From Candidatus Babelota bacterium (lineage in GTDB: Bacteria; JAGOBX01), in the NCBI GenBank assembly GCA_017999075.1, contig JAGOBX010000051.1, positions 1 to 12,793 on the forward strand: a DNA stretch of 12,793 nt, given 5' to 3'. The notes under the pieces were generated by a model, which had not been told where the DNA came from, did no database searches, and saw only the letters and a program-made list of their open reading frames with translations. The stretch's first letter is position 1. Each line of letters opens with the position of its first letter. Below are positions 1 through 5,761 of this stretch, in pieces. A program made the translations under genes and the position numbers.

Positions 1-680
1 GCAGCACCTAAATACATAAATATTATATAATCAGCAATTCTTTTGGCCTGCCTTAAAATATGAGTAACTATAACAAATGTATATTTACTTTTCAATTCCA
101 TAAATCTGGATTCAATAAATTTACTTGATATAGGATCAAGCGCAGATGTAGGTTCATCTCCAAGAACTATTTCCGGTTCTACAGCAAGTCCTCGTGCAAG
201 GCAAAGTCTCTGCTGCTGACCAACTGACAATTTAGTTGCAGGAGAATGGAGTTTATCTTTAACTTCATCCCACAAATTAGCTTCTTTCAAATGCGATTCT
301 ACAATTGAATCAAGCTCTTTTTTTGATTTTATACCATAAAGTCTTGGTCCAAAACATACATTGTCATAAATAGACATCGGCAAAGGGAACGGCCTCTGCG
401 ACAATAATCCCATTTTTTTACGAACTCTTGTTATTTCAATATTTTTTGATAAAATATCTTCATTATCAATAATTATATTGCCTGAATATTTTACATTTGT
501 CTGAAGGTCAATCAGTCGGTTAAATGATTTCAATAATGTAGTTTTACCGCATCCTGACGGTCCTATAATAGCAGTGATTTTTTTTTCCGGAATAGTAAAA
601 TTTAAATTCTTCAGTATATGGTTTTTCCCGAAATATAAATTTAAATTTCTTACATCTATTTGAATATTCTGATTTTCCAT
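1..680 (-). CDS. pstB: Phosphate ABC transporter ATP-binding protein PstB (3' end beyond window)
   Basis: This is the ATPase subunit that powers phosphate import through PstC/PstA at the inner face of the membrane. The first 226 codons are visible from the ATG at 680; the C-terminus lies outside the window. Read by hand, it has Walker A GPSGCGKTT (residues 40-48), a Q-loop (Q95, SQRPFPLPMS), the PstB-typical SIYDNVCFGPR, a signature LSVGQQQR (151-158), Walker B ending in GDEPTSALDP (174-183) and the H-loop THIL (H207). Two positions depart from the usual PstB pattern: the signature is LSVGQ rather than LSGGQ, and G174 replaces the normal Leu before the Walker B Asp. All catalytic residues remain. 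It starts 2 nt after the pstA stop and is the last pst gene seen; phoU, if present, would be off the window. The family call is firm from motifs plus the pstS-C-A order. Confidence 0.96.
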   Translation of the reverse strand, partial: MENQNIQIDVRNLNLYFGKNHILKNLNFTIPEKKITAIIGPSGCGKTTLLKSFNRLIDLQTNVKYSGNIIIDNEDILSKNIEITRVRKKMGLLSQRPFPLPMSIYDNVCFGPRLYGIKSKKELDSIVESHLKEANLWDEVKDKLHSPATKLSVGQQQRLCLARGLAVEPEIVLGDEPTSALDPISSKFIESRFMELKSKYTFVIVTHILRQAKRIADYIIFMYLGA

Positions 681-682
681 AA

Positions 683-1534
683 TTATTTTATAATATTCCT
701 TGTAAATTTTTTATTAAGAAAACGTATAGATAAACTTATAACTAAAATTATAACCGTCAATATAAAAGCAGAAGCATATGCGCGTTCCTGAACAATTGAA
801 CTTGGACTGTTCAACTGATAAAAAACCGCTAAAGGCAAAGTTGCAGCTGGTCTTAATAAAGAAAAAGAAACATTATCTGAGTATCCTGAAGTAAACATTA
901 CAGCAGCAGCATCGCCAATACCTCGGCCGAAAGCTATTAAAACAGCGGTAATTATTCCAGGCATTATCTGTTTAAGCAAAACCTTAACTGCAGTTTCTAT
1001 TTTAGTGGCGCCAAGTGAAAAAGCAGCTTCTTCAAGTTCATACGGAGCAGCTTTTAAAACTTCATCAATGGCCCGTGATATAATAGGAATCTGTAAAAGT
1101 GTAACTGCTATTATTCCACCAAGCAGCGAAATTTTTAATCCTAAAAACAACATCAGCGTAAATCCGAAAATACCGTATACTATAGAAGGAATACCCCACA
1201 TAACATCTAATGCAAATCTTATAGCCACTGAAAATTTGGATTTATGTTTTAAATATACATTCAAATATATTACTATCGGAAGACTGATTAATAATGCTGC
1301 AAACGTTGAAATGCTCGTTAAGTATAAAGACCCGAAAATAGCATTAAAAATTCCGCCTTCGCCTCCAAGATAAAATCCGCTTTTAGGCGATTCGGTTATC
1401 ATTTCCAAAGTTACGGAATTAATCCCAAGCGCCAATATTTTCCAAATTATACAAAGAAGTATAAATACAATTATGCCTGTTGAAAAAATCATCAGCATTC
1501 TGAAAATCATTTCTTCAAGTTTTCTTTTAAACAT
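683..1534 (-). CDS. pstA: Phosphate ABC transporter permease PstA
   Basis: This is one of the two membrane permeases of the high-affinity phosphate importer. It has 283 residues, normal for PstA, with about six hydrophobic segments; the first (around residues 12-35) follows a basic N-terminus, MFKRK. The cytoplasmic EAA loop that contacts PstB reads YELEEAAFSLGATKIETAVK, followed by AFGRGIGDAAAVMFTSG, which corresponds to the conserved GExxPLLFT-type stretch but is diverged here. The start ATG overlaps the pstC stop as TAATG, the classic arrangement for translational coupling and equal subunit supply. pstB follows after 2 nt. The call rests on sequence pattern and operon position. Confidence 0.95.
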   Translation of the reverse strand: MFKRKLEEMIFRMLMIFSTGIIVFILLCIIWKILALGINSVTLEMITESPKSGFYLGGEGGIFNAIFGSLYLTSISTFAALLISLPIVIYLNVYLKHKSKFSVAIRFALDVMWGIPSIVYGIFGFTLMLFLGLKISLLGGIIAVTLLQIPIISRAIDEVLKAAPYELEEAAFSLGATKIETAVKVLLKQIMPGIITAVLIAFGRGIGDAAAVMFTSGYSDNVSFSLLRPAATLPLAVFYQLNSPSSIVQERAYASAFILTVIILVISLSIRFLNKKFTRNIIK

Positions 1535-2436
1535 TAAATTTTCCCCGTAACTTTAAGAATAAAAATTCTTGAAATAATGTTGAATAAAATTACTATTAAA
1601 AGCAGTATTAAGGTTGCTGTCATAAGAGCAGAATCATAAAGCGGAATAGACATCATTTCACCAAAATTATTTGCAATTAATGCAGGCAGCGGATACCCCT
1701 GTTCAAAAACATTTTCAGGAATTTTCACAACATTTCCAACTACCATCAAAACAGCCATTGTCTCCCCAAATGCCCGCGATATAGCTAATATTATTCCTGC
1801 TGCGATTCCTTTGAACGCCTTTCGCAATACAACCAATTTTATCGTTTCCCAGTGTGTAGCGCCCAATGATAATGCCGCTTCCCTCAATTGAAATGGTACA
1901 GTTTTAAGCATTTCAACAGAAACCAATATTATAATCGGAGCGATCATAATTGCAAGAACTATTCCTCCTGTCAATATGCAGTAACCTGCAGTCATTATTC
2001 CGAAAAACGGAGCAATAAAATCTTTTATTATTGGAACTATAACTATTATACCCCACAATCCATAAACTACCGAAGGTATTCCAGCCAGCACATCTATAAA
2101 AGGAACTATTATGTCATAAATACGTTTTGACGCGTATTCATTAAGATAAATTGCAGTAAGCAAACAAAATGGAGCTGCTATTACTATTGATATAAAAGTA
2201 ACATAAAAAGAACCCATTATAAATGGAAGAAACCCAAACATTTTTTTTGTCGGATGCCAGTCAGAACCAATTATAATTTTATTTAATCCGGTTTCTTCAA
2301 TAATAGGCCATGATTTGGAAGTTAACTGTATTATTAAAAAAATAACCAGTAAAATCGGAAGCGCAGATATAACAAATGTGGATTTCCCTGCAATTTTATC
2401 AAAAAATATTCTTTTTTTAATATTATTTTCCTGCAA
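1534..2436 (-). CDS. pstC: Phosphate ABC transporter permease PstC, TTG start
   Basis: This is the second permease of the phosphate importer, pairing with PstA in the inner membrane. It has 300 residues, with a first membrane segment at about 17-38 (FVISALPILLVIFLIIQL), five more later, and the EAA loop FQLREAALSLGATHWETIK followed by SRAFGETMAVLMVVGN, a strong PstC signature. The start codon is TTG: an AAGGA sits about 10 nt upstream, the same frame meets a TAA at 2461-2463, and no in-frame ATG lies between. TTG initiation may lower permease output relative to PstS, in line with the hairpin that precedes the gene. The stop overlaps the pstA start. Confidence 0.95.
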   Translation of the reverse strand: MQENNIKKRIFFDKIAGKSTFVISALPILLVIFLIIQLTSKSWPIIEETGLNKIIIGSDWHPTKKMFGFLPFIMGSFYVTFISIVIAAPFCLLTAIYLNEYASKRIYDIIVPFIDVLAGIPSVVYGLWGIIVIVPIIKDFIAPFFGIMTAGYCILTGGIVLAIMIAPIIILVSVEMLKTVPFQLREAALSLGATHWETIKLVVLRKAFKGIAAGIILAISRAFGETMAVLMVVGNVVKIPENVFEQGYPLPALIANNFGEMMSIPLYDSALMTATLILLLIVILFNIISRIFILKVTGKI

Positions 2437-2469
2437 TTTTACTTTTTCCTTGAAATCATATTAAAGTAA

Positions 2470-2513
2470 AAAATGGAACCGCATTAAAAAAATGCGGTTC
2501 AAATGCGGTTCCG
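2470..2513 (-). terminator. pstS-pstC intergenic hairpin, attenuating terminator or mRNA stabiliser
   Basis: Five bases after the pstS stop, the transcript carries arm A1 (GGAACCGCATT, 2512-2502), arm A2 (GAACCGCATT, 2500-2491) and arm B (AATGCGGTTCC, 2485-2475), then A and six T. B can pair with A2 (10 bp, 5-nt loop) or with A1 (11 bp, 16-nt loop). This fits an intrinsic terminator with partial read-through into pstCAB, or a 3' stabiliser of pstS mRNA. An A-run on the other side could make it work in both directions. The structure is plain in the sequence; its function is inferred. Confidence 0.8.
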
Positions 2514-2517
2514 TTTT

Positions 2518-3489
2518 TTACTTTATTTTTGATAATTTGTCAATATCTTCTTTTAATAGTTCATCCTGTACTTTTATATATCCGGAAACTTCAACAAATT
2601 TCTGACCTTCTGTAAGTATCCATTTAAAAAACTCTGTTACTATAGCCTTTTTCGGAAGACCATTGCTTACAAGAAAAAGATTACGGGCAGGTGGCGAAGG
2701 ATACTTTCCGTCTAAAATAGCTTTAAGTAATGAATCTAAATTATCATAAAATTTTTCATCAGCATCTATTTTACGGTTGTTATTCAAATCTAACGGCAAA
2801 ATTTTTAATCCTTTAACAGGAGTTTTGGTAGATTGATCATATGCAAAATTAATATTATTGTACCCTATTCCAAAATTATCTTTCCTCACAGTTTCAGCAA
2901 TACCGGGATCTCCATAAACTGCCGTTCCTTTTAAATCTTCCTGTTTCTTCCCGAGATATTTAGCCCAGGTTTCAGCAGCTCCGCAAGCATCTGAACGCGT
3001 ATAAACATTTATAGCAGAATTAGCAGTTTTAAATTCAGGTATATCCGACCATTTTTTTATTTTCTCAGTTATCCATATATCCACTAATTGTTCTCTTGTA
3101 ATGCCTGCACCTAAAATTTTATCAATTATTGGATTATTTTCATTAACCGTAGGAATTACTGCATCTTTAACAACAGGAAATTGCATTGCACCTTTAGTTA
3201 TTTCTTCTTCTTTCAAATCACGCGATACCATACCAATATCAGCCACACCGGTCAAAGCGTCAGTTATACCTTTTCCAGCTCCGCCTGCTGATAAATCAAT
3301 TTGTAAATCAGGATGAATTTTTTTAAATTCTTCCACCCATTTTACCATCATAGGATATAATGCCCATGCTCCTGAAATTGTAATAGTTTCTTTTTGGGCA
3401 GGAACTTCTGTACTCTGTTGAGAATTATTTTTACAACCTGCATTCAATAAAAACAAAATACTAATAACAATCATTAATCTCTTTAACAT
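2518..3489 (-). CDS. pstS: Phosphate-binding lipoprotein PstS
   Basis: This is the extracytoplasmic phosphate-binding protein that delivers Pi to PstCAB. It has 323 residues from the ATG at 3489, chosen because GGAG lies 6 nt upstream; the in-frame ATG at 3501 has no such site and itself overlaps that GGAG. The N-terminus MLKRLMIVISILFLLNAGC is a signal peptide ending in Cys19; the lipobox is imperfect (Asn at -3), so lipidation is likely but not certain. The phosphate-binding landmarks are present: ITISGAWALYPM, SAGGAGKGI, GMVSRDL and TRSDACGAAETWAKYL. Residues 234-245 (DLNNNRKIDADE) match an EF-hand-type calcium loop near the C-terminus. Upstream (3490-3569) there is only AT-rich sequence with no convincing promoter, so transcription may come from the RHH promoter or need an activator. 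Confidence 0.95.
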   Translation of the reverse strand: MLKRLMIVISILFLLNAGCKNNSQQSTEVPAQKETITISGAWALYPMMVKWVEEFKKIHPDLQIDLSAGGAGKGITDALTGVADIGMVSRDLKEEEITKGAMQFPVVKDAVIPTVNENNPIIDKILGAGITREQLVDIWITEKIKKWSDIPEFKTANSAINVYTRSDACGAAETWAKYLGKKQEDLKGTAVYGDPGIAETVRKDNFGIGYNNINFAYDQSTKTPVKGLKILPLDLNNNRKIDADEKFYDNLDSLLKAILDGKYPSPPARNLFLVSNGLPKKAIVTEFFKWILTEGQKFVEVSGYIKVQDELLKEDIDKLSKIK

Positions 3490-3569
3490 AAATTTCTCCA
3501 TAAAATAAAAAAAATCTACAAAAAATATAAAACTTTACAAATAAATAATAACAAAATAACAGTTTGATA

Positions 3570-3782
3570 TCAAATATATCCTAAAGTTTTCAATCTTTTT
3601 CTTATCATATCCACCTCTTTTTTAGTCATATTTGATTCTTCTCCTATTTTTCCTGATGCAGCTATATCCCTTAAAATATATATTATAAAATCCGTTACTG
3701 AAGTAAATCCAGTACCTTCAATCTGTTTCTTAAGCGATTCATATAACGGCTTAGGAATCTTTATAGTAGCTTTTTCCTGCAT
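3570..3782 (-). CDS. Small ribbon-helix-helix (CopG/Arc-type) protein
   Basis: A 70-residue protein with the layout of a ribbon-helix-helix DNA-binding dimer: a basic strand (ATIKIPKPLY, residues 5-14), helix A (YESLKKQIEGTG), a turn GFTSV, and helix B (TDFIIYILRDIAAS). These proteins normally dimerise through the strand and insert it into the major groove. A charged linker leads to the tail KKEVDMIRKRLKTLGYI, closely like the last residues of the adjacent AlkP protein. It has a strong GGAGG four bases before the ATG, an exact consensus promoter with an inverted repeat over the -10 box, and pstS 80 nt downstream. Autoregulation or control of the pst operon is inferred from position only. It could instead be an antitoxin-like orphan, but no toxin gene is next to it. 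Confidence 0.85.
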   Translation of the reverse strand: MQEKATIKIPKPLYESLKKQIEGTGFTSVTDFIIYILRDIAASGKIGEESNMTKKEVDMIRKRLKTLGYI

Positions 3783-3807
3783 ACACCCTCCAATAACTTA
3801 TATTTTT

Positions 3808-3840
3808 TGTAGTCAATTCAATTATACTGTTTAGGCTACA
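3808..3840. promoter_or_regulatory. Candidate operator: inverted repeat around the RHH -10 box
   Basis: Arms TGTAGTC (3808-3814) and GGCTACA (3834-3840) are inverted copies matching at 6 of 7 positions, 19 bp apart. They bracket the -10 box and the expected transcription start. A dimeric protein bound here would block RNA polymerase, and the RHH protein made from this promoter is the obvious candidate. Short arms in AT-rich DNA can arise by chance, so this is a proposal. Confidence 0.4.
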
Positions 3841-3849
3841 TTTTGTCAA
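3821..3849 (-). promoter_or_regulatory. Consensus sigma70 promoter of the RHH gene
   Basis: On the minus strand TTGACA (3849-3844) and TATAAT (3826-3821) both match consensus exactly, with an ideal 17-bp spacer. The start of transcription should fall near 3814, leaving a leader of about 30 nt with GGAGG before the ATG. It lies just behind the phosphodiesterase gene and could also drive pstSCAB by read-through. An unmodified consensus promoter of this strength usually needs a repressor. Confidence 0.9.
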
Positions 3850-3888
3850 GTTTATTTTAATCAAATATTTATTTATCAAGAAGATAAT

Positions 3889-5514
3889 TTATAAATATCC
3901 TAAATTTTCAAGTTTTCTTTTAATATCAGAGTATTCGATATTTTCATTAACTTTATTTTCTAATAATATTTGTTCGTTATCAATGCTAGCCTTATTGTCT
4001 GATAAAAATTTTTCATTAAAAAATTCTTCAATAATATTTCCTTCAAAATATTTATAAAGCTTAAGATCAGCTGCATACAGCATAGTCGGAGTAGAATCGA
4101 CTATCGGATAATTTTTTTTACATTTATATCCTTTTTTAAATGGATATCCGCTGGCAACAAATATCCCGTCTTTTCTATGTCCGCCAACATTCGACTGAGT
4201 ATTTTTTTCAACATACGAACTTGTATTTTTAAATTCAAATGCATGCAGATAATAATATTCCGGATTTTTAAGTTTACAGATCAAATCAGGAACATTAATC
4301 GGATAATCTTTTTTAGAACGGTCATTGATTTCCACTTTGTCAATTATATATTCTCCAGTTTCAAGATCTTTTATTTTAACAATTTTATCTGATAGTTCAT
4401 CAATCAATTTTTTATATTCAACATCAGATTTGACACATCCCTTAAAAAATAACTTATCTGAATGAATGTATATCTCTCCATATATGGTAGGGACAAATAC
4501 CCTTGTTTTTTCAAAATCAATAACATCAAATGAATACCCGGCATAATAATTTTTTCTTATATAACTCACAAAAATTCTTTTTACAAATTCAGGAAGTTTA
4601 TTCCAAATATAATTAAAATTACTATAATTAATGTTGAGTTTGGCAGATATAAATTTCATTATTTTTTCAGGAAGAACGTTATTCTTAAAAACAAGGTATC
4701 CATTATCTGCAAGCCATTTATTTATATAAACATTTTTTTCTATTCTCATAGAGCCGTGATCAGATATCATATAATATAAATTTTCTTCAAGAGGATATTT
4801 ATCTAAAACTTTTCCTATAACATCATCTACTGTAAAATAGCATTTTTTGATAATTTCATAATGTTCTTCTTTTGTTCCTGAAAAATAATGGTTATTATGA
4901 TCCACTATAGAAAAAACTACAAACAACAAATCAAAATCATATTTTTCATCAACTTTCAAAAGAATTTCTATCTGCTGAAAAGTAAAATCTATCCAGTCCT
5001 GAAAATAGGAATTATAATCATTCTTAAATTTTATGCGCGGCGGCGGAGTTTTATATTCTCCTACCAATCCGGTAATTTCTTCATAACTTTTCTCCGGACA
5101 AAACATTTTTTTTATATCATCAGGAGAATCGAACCCTGAAATAAGTATTCCATTTTCAATATTCGGAGGAAAAGTCAGCGGAACATTTATCACACAGCAC
5201 GTCTTTCCCTGTTTATTAAAAATATCCCAAATTCTTGAAAATTTAACGTCAGAACTATTTATCGGACGTAGTGAATAATCTTTGCCATTAAGAAACCACC
5301 AATTGCTTATAGTGTGTTTTGCGGAAGTTACTCCTGATAACATTGTGGTCCATGCAATCGGAGTCAAAGGAGGATATGTCGATTCCAAAACTGTTGAAAC
5401 ACCGCTGGAAATGATTTTATTTATGTTATTAAGTTTTCCATCTTTAATCAAAGGATCAATATATTGAAAATCTCCTCCGTCTATTCCAAGTATTATTGAT
5501 TTACTCTTACTCAT
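3889..5514 (-). CDS. AlkP-superfamily type I phosphodiesterase/phosphatase, cytoplasmic
   Basis: A 541-residue member of the alkaline-phosphatase superfamily, of the type I phosphodiesterase/nucleotide pyrophosphatase group; it should hydrolyse a phosphomonoester or phosphodiester using two metal ions. The metal and catalytic residues are visible in order: D12 (GIDGGD), nucleophile T56 or T57 (TPIAWTTMLSG), D205 and H209 (VDHNNH), D252-H253 (SDHGS) and H446 (GGHRKDG). There is no CxPSR sulfatase motif, so it is not a formylglycine sulfatase. The N-terminus has no signal peptide or membrane segment, so it probably acts in the cytoplasm and not as a secreted phosphate scavenger. The ATG is preceded by GGAGG at 6 nt. 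The C-terminus ends in KRKLENLGYL. It lies directly upstream of the RHH gene and pst operon, which suggests a phosphate link; the substrate is unknown. Confidence 0.88.
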   Translation of the reverse strand: MSKSKSIILGIDGGDFQYIDPLIKDGKLNNINKIISSGVSTVLESTYPPLTPIAWTTMLSGVTSAKHTISNWWFLNGKDYSLRPINSSDVKFSRIWDIFNKQGKTCCVINVPLTFPPNIENGILISGFDSPDDIKKMFCPEKSYEEITGLVGEYKTPPPRIKFKNDYNSYFQDWIDFTFQQIEILLKVDEKYDFDLLFVVFSIVDHNNHYFSGTKEEHYEIIKKCYFTVDDVIGKVLDKYPLEENLYYMISDHGSMRIEKNVYINKWLADNGYLVFKNNVLPEKIMKFISAKLNINYSNFNYIWNKLPEFVKRIFVSYIRKNYYAGYSFDVIDFEKTRVFVPTIYGEIYIHSDKLFFKGCVKSDVEYKKLIDELSDKIVKIKDLETGEYIIDKVEINDRSKKDYPINVPDLICKLKNPEYYYLHAFEFKNTSSYVEKNTQSNVGGHRKDGIFVASGYPFKKGYKCKKNYPIVDSTPTMLYAADLKLYKYFEGNIIEEFFNEKFLSDNKASIDNEQILLENKVNENIEYSDIKRKLENLGYL

Positions 5515-5540
5515 CTTAATCCTCCGGGCGCAATAAAATT

Positions 5541-5620
5541 ACGTTTTACGTTTTACTATTAACAAAAAAAAATATTGATTTATCAACCGAGGTTTGATTA
5601 AAATATTTAAATAATATTTT
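5541..5620 (-). promoter_or_regulatory. Repeat-rich upstream region of the phosphodiesterase gene
   Basis: Between the ribosome binding site and the upstream terminator lie several small repeats: a tandem ACGTTTT (5541-5554), three alternating TTGAT/ATCAA half-sites (5575-5579, 5582-5586, 5594-5598), the last two forming an imperfect ATCAACC/GGTTTGAT palindrome, and an 8-bp inverted repeat (5600-5607 with 5613-5620). No convincing -35/-10 pair was found, although the gene must start its own transcript because a terminator precedes it. Regulatory function is inferred. Confidence 0.35.
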
Positions 5621-5675
5621 CTTATGAAACCTGTTCTATAAAGGATGTATTTTATTATTCTATGATTTTATATAA

Positions 5676-5734
5676 TAAAAACCTGCCGGCAAGCTGGCCA
5701 TTATTAAAAATATCAGCAACAACTTGCAGGCAGA
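5676..5734 (-). terminator. Intrinsic terminator behind the aminotransferase gene
   Basis: Arms CTGCCTGCAAG (minus strand, 5733-5723) and CTTGCCGGCAG (5693-5683) pair over 11 bp with one mismatch, and a TTTTT run follows (5681-5677). The loop of about 29 nt may fold further through GCTG/CAGC. GC-rich arms in such AT-rich DNA stand out. T-runs on both sides allow bidirectional use. It closes the biosynthetic run before the phosphate block. Confidence 0.8.
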
Positions 5735-5761
5735 TTTTTAAAAATAAAGGTTTGGTCAAAT

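Noticed and set aside
1005-1373. Plus-strand open frame of 122 codons opposite pstA, and the other plus-strand open frames
   Set aside because: They lie antisense to well-supported genes, lack ribosome binding sites and encode no recognisable domain; they are frame shadows.
3525-3565. CTGTTAT-like repeats at about 11-nt spacing upstream of pstS, resembling a Pho box
   Set aside because: Only one unit is close to the PhoB consensus and the region is almost all A and T; matches of this quality are expected by chance. It is worth testing only with relatives' sequences.
3876-3891. TTATC/GATAA stem after the phosphodiesterase stop as a terminator
   Set aside because: Only 5 bp, A/T-rich, and no T-run follows; read-through into the RHH gene remains possible.
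3889-5514. Reading the AlkP protein as a formylglycine sulfatase matured by the radical SAM enzyme
   Set aside because: It has no CxPSR or SxPSR motif; the nucleophile position is Thr in AWTTML, so no anaerobic sulfatase maturase would be needed.
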